Assembly: GCF_018449605.1 (NCBI RefSeq) | Contig: NZ_JAAVUW010000005.1 | Coordinates: 62,001 to 126,000 of the forward strand | From: Luteibacter sp. dw_328 | GTDB taxonomy: Bacteria > Pseudomonadota > Gammaproteobacteria > Xanthomonadales > Rhodanobacteraceae | Direction of reading: 5' to 3' | DNA: 64,000 nucleotides | Shown: piece after piece, positions 9,181-16,255 of the stretch | Layout: every line of letters begins with the position of its first letter | Position numbering within the stretch: the first letter of the stretch is position 1 | Position numbers and translations under genes: made by a program | The notes under the pieces: generated by a model | Database searches by the model: none | The model's input: the letters and a program-made list of their open reading frames with translations, nothing else | What the model was told of the DNA's origin: nothing

Positions 9181-10200
9181 TCAGATCAGCTCTTCGGCCT
9201 CGAGCTCGCTCTTCAGGTAGGCATAGTAGATGGGCGCGGCAACCAACCCCGCCAGCCCGAACGCTGCCTCGAACACCAGCATTGCGATGAGCAACTCCCA
9301 GGTACGCGCACGGATCTGCCCACCGACGATCTTCGCGTTGAGAAAGTATTCCAGCTTGTGCACCACGATCAGGAAGCCGAGCGCGGCGACACCCACCCAC
9401 AAGGACACCGACAGGCCGGCAATCGTGATCAATACGTTGGAGATCAGGTTGCCGACCACCGGCAGGAGCCCGACGACAAAGGTAAGGATGACCAGGGTCT
9501 TGGCCAGCGGTACGTGGATGCCGAACATCGGCAAGCCAGCCAACAGGAACAATGCGGCGAGCGTAGTGTTGATCGCCGAGATCTTCAGTTGGGCGAAGAT
9601 GATGTTGTGAAAGGCTTCGGCAAGACGCATCGCCCGGGTCGACAGCTCGAACGACAACGGCCGCGCCGGACGTCCGCCTGAGCCATGCGAAATGGCGACG
9701 ATGGCGCCGAGCACCAGGCCGATGAGGATGTGCGCAAAGACGCGCGCCGCCGTGGTGCCCATCAACTTCAGATCGCCCGCGTGCTCGTGGGCCCAGCCCA
9801 TTCCCCGTTCGCGGAAGTCGCCGAAGCTATCCGGCAGGCGTGAGGTGAGCCAGGCCGGTAGCTGCTCGTGGGCCTTGTCGAACAACGGCAGCAGCTTGGC
9901 GTCCCAAAGCTCCTGCGGATCACCGATGTCGCGGCGGTAGAAGCCCAGCGCGGCGACGACAATCAGGATGAGTGCTCCAACCACGACGATCGCCACGAAA
10001 CCGACCGCGATCGGCCGCGCGCGCTCACCGGGAACGACGCGACGAATCAGCGGCGTGAGCGCTTCGACCACCTCGTACACCAGCAGACCGGCCAGCAGGG
10101 CCGATACCAGGTGGAGCATGAGCACGCCCCAGAGCGCCAACGCCGCAAGGACGTAGGTGGCGATGCGGATGAGGCGCGAATCGCCCGGCGTACTGACCAT
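9181..10200 (-). CDS. AI-2E/PerM-family transporter, paralogue 1
   Basis: Polytopic inner-membrane protein of 339 aa in the AI-2E transporter family (former UPF0118). The family includes PerM- and TqsA-like exporters and Na+/H+ antiporter-like members. An N-terminal helical pair (YVLAALALWGVLMLHLVSALLAGLLVYEVVEAL), a third helix, a long hydrophilic helical segment (DAKLLPLFDKAHEQLPAWL) and a C-terminal block of about five helices can be seen, including the conserved VGLLPVVGNLISN and KLEYFLNAKIVGGQI segments. It lies 49 bp downstream of a same-strand paralogue of exactly the same length, so the pair is a tandem duplication, probably co-transcribed. Substrate unknown. Confidence 0.9.
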   Translation of the reverse strand: MVSTPGDSRLIRIATYVLAALALWGVLMLHLVSALLAGLLVYEVVEALTPLIRRVVPGERARPIAVGFVAIVVVGALILIVVAALGFYRRDIGDPQELWDAKLLPLFDKAHEQLPAWLTSRLPDSFGDFRERGMGWAHEHAGDLKLMGTTAARVFAHILIGLVLGAIVAISHGSGGRPARPLSFELSTRAMRLAEAFHNIIFAQLKISAINTTLAALFLLAGLPMFGIHVPLAKTLVILTFVVGLLPVVGNLISNVLITIAGLSVSLWVGVAALGFLIVVHKLEYFLNAKIVGGQIRARTWELLIAMLVFEAAFGLAGLVAAPIYYAYLKSELEAEELI

Positions 10201-10249
10201 GCTGTCACTCCTTGAAGTTGGCGGGATTCCAGCAGGCCGGCGATGAACG

Positions 10250-11269
10250 CTAGATCAAGCGCTCGGCTTCCAGTTCAGATTTCAGGTACGCGTAGAAGAT
10301 CGGCGCCGCCACGAGGCCCGGAAGCCCGAAAGCCGCTTCGCAAAGCAACATGGCGACCAGGAGTTCCCAGGCACGCGCCCGGATCTGGCTGCCGACGATG
10401 CGGGCATTGAGGAAGTACTCGAGCTTGTGGATGACGACGAGGAAGGCCAGCGCACCGATGCCGACAGACAGCGACACCGACAGGCCGACGATGGTGATCG
10501 CCGTGTTGGACAACAGGTTGCCGATCACTGGCAAGAGGCCCACCAGGAAGGTGATCACGATCAGCGTTTTCGTCAACGGCAGGTGCACGCCGAATAAAGG
10601 CAGGATGCAGAGCAGGTAGATGGCGGTGAGGAGGGTGTTGACCAGCGAGATCTTGATCTGGGCAAACACGATGTTGTGGAACGCGTCGGCCAGGCGGGCA
10701 CTGCGCAGGCTCAGCTCCGCCGCGAACGGGCCGACCTGGTGCGACGGCCGGGTGCGACTCAACGCCACGATCGCACCGAGCACGAGGCCGATGAGAATGT
10801 GCACGAGGACTCGCGCCGCTTCTTTGCCTGCAAGCTGCAGGGTCACCGCATTGCTGCGTGCCCAGTCGAGCGCGGTCACGCGCAGCGCGTCCACGCTTTC
10901 CGGCAAGCGGGCGACGACCGCCTGGGGCATCTGCTCACGAGCGCGCTCAACCAGGGGCATCAGCTTGTTCTGCCACAGATCTTCGGGATTGCCGATTTCG
11001 TTGCGGAAGAAACTGATCCCACCAAGGATGAGCAGGGTCAGCAGGCCGACGACGATGACGGCGACCAGGGCGACGGCGAGCACGCGCGCACGATCGCCTG
11101 ACAATCGACGACCCATCAGGGGTGCCACGGACACCACCACCTCGTAAACGAGCAAGCCAGCGAGCAGCGCCGGCAGCAGCCGCAAGTAAAGCACGAGGAA
11201 AAGACCGAGCCCCATCGCGATGTAGCTGGCGATGCGGATGGCGTGAGTGCGCGGACTGGCGACGTCCAT
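10250..11269 (-). CDS. AI-2E/PerM-family transporter, paralogue 2
   Basis: Second copy of the tandem pair, also 339 aa, starting MDVASPRTHAIRIASYI. Long identical or near-identical blocks align with paralogue 1: ALLAGLLVYEVV, ARVLVHILIGLVLGAIVA, VGLLPVIGNLLSN, KLEYFLNARIVGSQIRAR, and the C-terminus YAYLKSELEAERLI. The start at 11269 is preferred over upstream in-frame codons because it aligns exactly with the start of paralogue 1. It is divergent from the phosphatase gene at 11415, sharing a 145-bp promoter region. Confidence 0.9.
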   Translation of the reverse strand: MDVASPRTHAIRIASYIAMGLGLFLVLYLRLLPALLAGLLVYEVVVSVAPLMGRRLSGDRARVLAVALVAVIVVGLLTLLILGGISFFRNEIGNPEDLWQNKLMPLVERAREQMPQAVVARLPESVDALRVTALDWARSNAVTLQLAGKEAARVLVHILIGLVLGAIVALSRTRPSHQVGPFAAELSLRSARLADAFHNIVFAQIKISLVNTLLTAIYLLCILPLFGVHLPLTKTLIVITFLVGLLPVIGNLLSNTAITIVGLSVSLSVGIGALAFLVVIHKLEYFLNARIVGSQIRARAWELLVAMLLCEAAFGLPGLVAAPIFYAYLKSELEAERLI

Positions 11270-11414
11270 AGAGACCTCGTCGTGAATGAGGCCGCAGTCT
11301 GTCAGCACGCAGGGTCGTTGCGCCAGAGGCGTGCGTCCCGTCGTCACGCTGTCGTAAACTCCCCGGACAATCGCCGGCCCACGGGCGACGTTGCCTGTTT
11401 CGCAAGGGGTTTTC

Positions 11415-12323
11415 ATGATGAAGTTCGTTCCGGCCGCGTTCGCCGCGGCACTGGTGCTCACCGGTTGCGCAGCCACGCCCCATGCCGGGCCTGCTGCGGC
11501 ACCCGCCCCGCCCGCACCTGTCGCGGCTCCCGCTATCACCGGCGCCACCGCTGATGACAACCTGAATGCGGTGGCCTGGTCGCAGAACGCCAGTGAGCAC
11601 GACTTCATTTACCTGCAGACCTTCCGAGATGCGCAGGAGAAAATTCTCAAAGCGAAGCAGGATCCGAACTGGGACGCCCTGCCGAAGGACGACCGCGCGG
11701 CTCACGCGTCCCTCAAGGGCCTCAAGCCCGCCGTGGTACTCGACATCGACGAGACGGCGCTCGATAACTCGCCCTACCAGGCACGCCTGATCCGCGCCGG
11801 TGGCGAGTTCAATGAAGCCGACTGGGCAGCGTGGTGCAAGGAAGGCATCGCGCGGCCGATGCCCGGTGCCCTCGCCTTCACGAAGTTCGCCGCCGAGCAC
11901 GGCATCGCCGTGATCTACATTTCCAACCGCGCCAAGGACCTGGACGAAGCGACGCTGGGTAACCTGCGTTCGGCAGGCTTCCCGGTGGCCGGCAAGGAGT
12001 CCTTCCTGGGCCTGGGCACCTTCGTCGAAGGTTGCGAGCAGGTGGGTAGCGAGAAGGGCTGCCGTCGCCAGCTGGTCGCGAAGAACTATCGCGTGCTGAT
12101 GCAATTCGGCGACCAGATCGGCGACTTCGCCAATATTCTGGGTAACAACGCCGAGGGCCGCGCCAGGGCCATGGCGCCCTATACGGCCTGGATCGGCGAG
12201 CGTTGGTTCGTCCTGCCGAACCCGACCTACGGCAGCTGGGAGACGGCGCTCTTCGACAACGACTTCAGCCTGCCGCGTGGCGAGCGCCGGCAGAAGAAGA
12301 TCGAGTCACTGCGTACTCAATAA
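11415..12323 (+). CDS. Lipoprotein 5'-nucleotidase/acid phosphatase, e(P4) family
   Basis: Outer-membrane-anchored HAD-superfamily phosphatase, 302 aa. MMKFVPAAFAAALVLTGCAA ends in a lipobox (LTGC), so the mature protein starts with a lipidated Cys. The HAD motif VVLDIDETALDNSPYQ carries the nucleophile and acid/base aspartates, YISNRAKDLD supplies motif 2, and FGDQIGDF supplies the metal-binding aspartates. In Haemophilus, e(P4) dephosphorylates NMN and other nucleotides at the cell surface, so nucleotide salvage is the likely role. The ATG at 11415 is preferred because AAGGGG lies at 11404-11409 and the signal sequence begins there. An Ala/Pro-rich linker (AAAPAPPAPVAAPAI) follows the Cys. 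Confidence 0.94.
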   Translation: MMKFVPAAFAAALVLTGCAATPHAGPAAAPAPPAPVAAPAITGATADDNLNAVAWSQNASEHDFIYLQTFRDAQEKILKAKQDPNWDALPKDDRAAHASLKGLKPAVVLDIDETALDNSPYQARLIRAGGEFNEADWAAWCKEGIARPMPGALAFTKFAAEHGIAVIYISNRAKDLDEATLGNLRSAGFPVAGKESFLGLGTFVEGCEQVGSEKGCRRQLVAKNYRVLMQFGDQIGDFANILGNNAEGRARAMAPYTAWIGERWFVLPNPTYGSWETALFDNDFSLPRGERRQKKIESLRTQ

Positions 12324-12345
12324 ATTCATGCACTTATATGGGTTA

Positions 12346-12379
12346 AGTTAAGGCATTGCTTTAGCAATGTTATTTAACT
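12346..12379. promoter_or_regulatory. Extended dyad covering the small RNA promoter
   Basis: Two nested inverted repeats: AGTTAA (12346-12351) pairs with TTAACT (12374-12379), and CATTGC (12354-12359) pairs with GCAATG (12364-12369) around a TTTA centre. The dyad spans the -35 box, the spacer and the first base of the -10 box of the promoter below, which is where a repressor would bind. The inner 6-bp stem followed by TTATTT could instead act as a weak terminator for the phosphatase gene. Both uses are inferences. Confidence 0.55.
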
Positions 12380-12384
12380 ATTAT
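12356..12384 (+). promoter_or_regulatory. Sigma-70 promoter of candidate sRNA
   Basis: -35 TTGCTT (12356-12361), exactly 17 bp spacer, -10 TATTAT (12379-12384). The surrounding AT-rich block stands out sharply in a GC-rich genome. Transcription is predicted to start near 12390-12392. Confidence 0.7.
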
Positions 12385-12390
12385 GGCCTC

Positions 12391-12494
12391 GCCAAAACCC
12401 GTGGCGCCAAAAAGCAATGCGGGCAAGGCCATTTCCCTTACCGGCCTCGGGCTGGATAACCCCGTGAGGCGATGAGCCTCCGGGGTTTTTTCTT
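12391..12494 (+). ncRNA. Candidate small RNA, about 100 nt, with C-rich loops
   Basis: A free-standing transcription unit with its own promoter and intrinsic terminator and no ORF. It would fold into three hairpins. The first has CGCC/GGCG arms (12390-12406) with loop AAAACCCGT. The second has GGCC/GGCC arms (12427-12446) with loop ATTTCCCTTACC. The third is the terminator. Loops displaying CCC/CCCTT are the hallmark of sRNAs that pair with Shine-Dalgarno sequences; the xanthomonad sRNA sX13 is described as having C-rich loops and a similar length. Whether this is an sX13 homologue or a different sRNA cannot be decided here. Confidence 0.65.
12458..12494 (+). terminator. Rho-independent terminator of the candidate sRNA
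   Basis: AACCCCG (12458-12464) and GAGGC (12466-12470) pair with GCCTC (12476-12480) and CGGGGTT (12481-12487) around a GATGA loop, followed by a run of Ts to 12491 (TTTTTTCTT). This is the clearest intrinsic terminator in the window. Confidence 0.9.
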
Positions 12495-12536
12495 GTACGC
12501 TCCCCGTCCCCGCCTTCCGAAGACGTCGAAGCCCCC

Positions 12537-13517
12537 ATGCGCCGCCTATCGCACCTGGCCTGGATCCTCCTGCTGGCAGTCGCTCTGCTTTCCGCTTGCA
12601 ACCACAAGCCGAAGGATGCCCCCGGCACGCCCGGCGGCGGCTCCCCCGAAGACGCCATGCGCGATTCGCTGGATCTGCTTCGCGACGGCAAGTTCGACAT
12701 GTTCTGGCGGCACGCGCTGCCGCCGGCGGACTTTGCCGCGCTGCGCGCCGACTGGGTAAAACGCAATGCGCCCACCGAGCCGCTCGATGACGACGACCGC
12801 GCCAAGTTCGAGGCCGGCGTAAAGCGGCTGACCGAGCCGGATGCGGAGAAGAAGTTGTTCGCCGACCTGCGTCCGACCCTGGTTCGCTTCGATCGCGACT
12901 ATAAGGACCAGATGCCACTGCTGTCCGGCGTCGGGCAGTCGATGGCACTCACGGCGATCGACCAGGCCAAGGAGCTCACGGCGTCGCAGAAGCGGCAACT
13001 GCGCGAAGCCGCGAACGTGGTCGCACCGTGGACGCAGACCGTACCCTGGGGCGATCAGGCCAAGGCGAAGGAGGCGATCGGCATTCTTGTGGACACCGCG
13101 CGCAAGGCCAACCTTTCGACCCCCGACGCGCTGCATGCGATGAACTTCGAGCAGTCCATGGCCACCTGGTCGACTGCCTGGCTGGGCTTCAAGCGCCTGT
13201 TCGCCGTTTATGGCCTTTCCATCGACAAGAGCTTCGAGTCGATAAGCATCGACACCATCGAGAACAGCGGCGGTTCGGCGCACGTGAAGATCACCTACAT
13301 CCTGCTGGACAAGCCCATCCAGACCGATGCCACCCTGGTGCTGCTCGACGGCCGCTGGTACGACAGCGACCTGCTGCAAAGCGTCCGCGCGCAACACCTC
13401 CAGCTCAACCCGCCCGCGCAACCCGCTCCGTCGGGCAGCGCGCCAGCCCTGCCCGGTACCGCCGCACCGCCGCCGCATAACGATGGCGCACCGGTCGCGG
13501 CCGCCCGGCCCCGCTGA
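12537..13517 (+). CDS. Lipoprotein of unknown function
   Basis: A 326-aa predicted lipoprotein. MRRLSHLAWILLLAVALLSAC ends in a lipobox (LSAC) with lipidated Cys about residue 21. The mature part is helical and charged in its first two thirds (DFAALRADWVKRNAPTEPLDDDDR ...). It has a short beta-like domain near residues 215-290 (INSIDTIENSGGSAHVKITYILLDKPIQTDATLVLLDGRWYD is the general style; the WY-D end suggests a DUF4878/NTF2-like closing strand) and a low-complexity Pro/Ala tail. It lies 18 bp before plsB, so the two may be co-transcribed. No enzymatic motif is visible. Confidence 0.82.
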   Translation: MRRLSHLAWILLLAVALLSACNHKPKDAPGTPGGGSPEDAMRDSLDLLRDGKFDMFWRHALPPADFAALRADWVKRNAPTEPLDDDDRAKFEAGVKRLTEPDAEKKLFADLRPTLVRFDRDYKDQMPLLSGVGQSMALTAIDQAKELTASQKRQLREAANVVAPWTQTVPWGDQAKAKEAIGILVDTARKANLSTPDALHAMNFEQSMATWSTAWLGFKRLFAVYGLSIDKSFESISIDTIENSGGSAHVKITYILLDKPIQTDATLVLLDGRWYDSDLLQSVRAQHLQLNPPAQPAPSGSAPALPGTAAPPPHNDGAPVAAARPR

Positions 13518-13534
13518 AGCCGTACAATCCCACG

Positions 13535-16144
13535 ATGCCCGAAATTCCGATGAGTGCGGATCCGCACGTCCCTGTCGCCCGTTCGCCCTGGTGGTTCAAG
13601 CTGCTGGGTCGGCTTCTCGAACCCTGGGTGCGGATCAAGCGTGAGCCCGCCGAGCCTACCGCCCTCCTCGTGAGCGGCGCGGCTGTCTGTTACGCGATCG
13701 AGCGCGACGGCGCTTCCGACGCGCTGATCCTCGAACGTGCCTGTCGCGAGGCTGGCCTGCCCAGTCCGATGCAGTTGCTGGAGCTACCCGGCCGTCGTCG
13801 TCGCTCGGTGTTTTCCCTGAGCCGCCGCCATGGCTGGCTGTTCGGACGCACGGATGCGCGTGGACCGAAAGAACCGATCGGCCAGCTCATCCGCGCACTG
13901 GAGGACGATCCGGAGCGCGATATCCAGGTCGTCCCCGTTTCCATCTATGTCGGCCGGGCGCCCAACCGTGAGAGCGGCTGGTTCAGCGTGCTCTTCGCCG
14001 AGAACTGGCTGGTGGTCGGCCGCTTCCGCCGCATGCTCGCCCTCCTGCTCAATGGCCGGGATACCGTCGTGCATTTTTCCGCACCGGTGTCGCTGCGTAG
14101 CGTGCTGGCCGACTCGAACGGCCTGTCCCCGGAGCGCCTCACGCGCAAGATCGCCCGCGTGTTGCGCACCCATTTCCGCCGCATTCGCGCAGCCGTGATC
14201 GGCCCCGACCTGTCGCACCGCCGTACCGTGGTCGACGCGGTGCTCAACACCGAACCGGTGCGCGATGCCATCGCGGCGACGGCCAGCAAGGAAAACATCA
14301 CGCTGGCGAAGGCTCAACGGCGCGCGCGCGATTTCGCGCTCGAGATCGCGGCGGACTATTCGCACCCCGTGGTCCGCTCGACCTCGTTCCTGCTCTCCAA
14401 CTTCTGGAACAAGCTCTACGACGGCATCGCCATGCACCACTTCGACAAGGCCCGCGCCGCGGCGCCGGGTCATGAAGTGGTCTACGTGCCCTGTCATCGC
14501 AGCCACACCGACTATCTGCTGCTGTCTTATCAGTTGCATTACTCCGGCGTGGTGCCGCCGCACATCGCTGCGGGCGTGAACCTCAATCTGCCCGGCGTCG
14601 GCCCCATCCTCCGTCGTGGCGGCGCGTTCTTCCTGCGCCGCAGCTTCAAGGGCAATGCGATGTATTCGGTGGTCTTCAACGAATACCTCGCCCAGCTGGT
14701 CGATCGCGGCGTGCCGCTGGAGTACTTCATCGAAGGCGGCCGTTCGCGTACCGGACGCCTGCTGGCACCGCGTGCCGGCATGCTGGCGATGACGCTGCGC
14801 GCCTTCCTTCGCGCGCCCCGCCGGCCGGTGCTATTCCAGCCCGTGTACATCGGCTACGAGAAGCTGATGGAAGGCAAGTCGTACGCAGGCGAGCTTTCCG
14901 GCAAGCCGAAGGAAAAGGAATCGCTCCTCGGCCTCATTCGCGGCCTGAAGGTGCTGCGCCAGCGCTATGGCCACGTCACGCTGAACTTCGGCGAGCCTAT
15001 CCTGCTCACCCCCATGCTCGATTCGGTCGCGCCGGACTGGCGCGTGACGACGGCCGAGCACGACGCCAAGCCGGAATGGATGAGCAACCTGGTCGACGAC
15101 CTCGCCGAGCGCATCCAGATCAATATCAACCGCGCGGCCGACGTCAATCCGATCAACCTGATCGCGCTCGCCCTGCTGGCCACGCCCAAGCATGCGATGG
15201 CCGAGAACGACCTGCTCGCCCAGCTCGAACTTACCAAGTCGATGTTCCAGGAACTGCCGTATTCGGACCGCGTAACCATCACGCCGATGAACCCGCAGGG
15301 CATCGTCGCGTACGGCGAGCAGATGGGCTGGATCCGCCGCATCCGTCACCCGCTTGGCGACGTGCTCGTTACCGAAGGCGAACAGGCGGTGTTGTTGTCG
15401 TACTTCCGCAACAACGTGCTTCATCTGAACGCGGCTGCCGCGTGGGTGGCAGCCTGCTTCCTCAACAACCGCCGCATGTCGCGATCGTCGGTGCTGCGCC
15501 TGGGCAAGCTGATCTATCCCTTCATCCAGGGCGAGCTGTTCCTGCCCTGGGACCAGGATGGGTTTGCCAACGAGGTGCAGGAAACGATCGAGTTCTTCGT
15601 TCGCCGCGGCATCCTCGAGGCCAGCAGCGAAGGCCGCGTCCTCGAACGTGGACCCGGCCAGGACGACGGCGCGTACCAGCTCCGCGTGATCGCCCGCAGC
15701 ATGCTGCAGGCTTTCGAGCGCTACTACATCGCCATCGCCGCGCTGGTGAAGAACGGCCCGCACACCATGAGCTCGGGCGAACTCGAAACCGCCTGCACGC
15801 TCACGGCGCAGCGCCTCGGCCTGCTCAACGAACTCTCGGCACCGGAGTTCTTCGACAAGGCCTTGTTCCGCGGCTTCATCCAGAAGCTGCGCGAAGTGAA
15901 GGTGGTCTGGACCGACACGAACGGCAAACTCGACTTCAGCGACGCATTGGAAGATATGGTGCGCGATGCGCGAGTGATCCTCGCGCGCGAGGTGCGTCAC
16001 TCCATCCTCAAGATCACGCCGGGCGGCGAGAACGATCGCGACCTCGAAGCGCGTCCACCGGACGATCCGGGCGAGACGGCGGCGGAGTCGCTACATGACC
16101 GGCATGTCGCCAACGAAGAGACGCGGCACAAGAATCATCCCTGA
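13535..16144 (+). CDS. plsB: Glycerol-3-phosphate 1-O-acyltransferase PlsB
   Basis: Inner-membrane enzyme that acylates sn-glycerol-3-phosphate from acyl-ACP/acyl-CoA, the first committed step of phospholipid synthesis. At 869 aa it is longer than the enterobacterial enzyme (about 807), mainly through a longer C-terminus. The catalytic HX4D motif is in VPCHRSHTDYLLLS (near residue 320), followed by the motif II region (FFLRRSFKGN), the motif III region (YFIEGGRSRTGRLL) and the motif IV region (FQPVYIGYEKL). The Arg/Asp/Glu-rich tail after residue 840 (GGENDRDLEARPPDDPGETA) is probably disordered. The start at 13535 precedes MPEIPMSADPHV; an ATG seven codons... further in at MSADPH is a possible alternative. 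Confidence 0.97.
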   Translation: MPEIPMSADPHVPVARSPWWFKLLGRLLEPWVRIKREPAEPTALLVSGAAVCYAIERDGASDALILERACREAGLPSPMQLLELPGRRRRSVFSLSRRHGWLFGRTDARGPKEPIGQLIRALEDDPERDIQVVPVSIYVGRAPNRESGWFSVLFAENWLVVGRFRRMLALLLNGRDTVVHFSAPVSLRSVLADSNGLSPERLTRKIARVLRTHFRRIRAAVIGPDLSHRRTVVDAVLNTEPVRDAIAATASKENITLAKAQRRARDFALEIAADYSHPVVRSTSFLLSNFWNKLYDGIAMHHFDKARAAAPGHEVVYVPCHRSHTDYLLLSYQLHYSGVVPPHIAAGVNLNLPGVGPILRRGGAFFLRRSFKGNAMYSVVFNEYLAQLVDRGVPLEYFIEGGRSRTGRLLAPRAGMLAMTLRAFLRAPRRPVLFQPVYIGYEKLMEGKSYAGELSGKPKEKESLLGLIRGLKVLRQRYGHVTLNFGEPILLTPMLDSVAPDWRVTTAEHDAKPEWMSNLVDDLAERIQININRAADVNPINLIALALLATPKHAMAENDLLAQLELTKSMFQELPYSDRVTITPMNPQGIVAYGEQMGWIRRIRHPLGDVLVTEGEQAVLLSYFRNNVLHLNAAAAWVAACFLNNRRMSRSSVLRLGKLIYPFIQGELFLPWDQDGFANEVQETIEFFVRRGILEASSEGRVLERGPGQDDGAYQLRVIARSMLQAFERYYIAIAALVKNGPHTMSSGELETACTLTAQRLGLLNELSAPEFFDKALFRGFIQKLREVKVVWTDTNGKLDFSDALEDMVRDARVILAREVRHSILKITPGGENDRDLEARPPDDPGETAAESLHDRHVANEETRHKNHP

Positions 16145-16181
16145 GCTGACATCTTTGCTGTCGTAAGGCTGACACCATGTC

Positions 16182-16214
16182 GTCGTTGGCGGGGACATAT
16201 CTCCCGCTGACGAC
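16182..16214 (+). terminator. Strong hairpin after plsB, no U-tract
   Basis: GTCGTTGGCGGG (16182-16193) pairs with CCCGCTGACGAC (16203-16214), with two G-U wobbles, giving a 12-bp stem and a 9-nt loop. It sits 37 bp after the plsB stop and 41 bp before the first toxin-like gene. It could end plsB transcription or form part of the leader of the toxin operon. There is no T-run, as in several other hairpins of this window. Confidence 0.6.
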
Positions 16215-16221
16215 CTCCTAA

Positions 16222-16248
16222 CCTTTGCGCTGGATTTCCACGCAAAGG
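16222..16248 (+). promoter_or_regulatory. RBS-masking hairpin before the first toxin-like gene
   Basis: CCTTTGCG (16222-16229) is a perfect inverted repeat of CGCAAAGG (16241-16248), with an 11-nt loop. The right arm contains the Shine-Dalgarno sequence AAAGGA (16244-16249), seven bases before the ATG at 16256. Folding of the leader would hide the ribosome binding site. Confidence 0.6.
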
Positions 16249-16255
16249 ACGCGGC

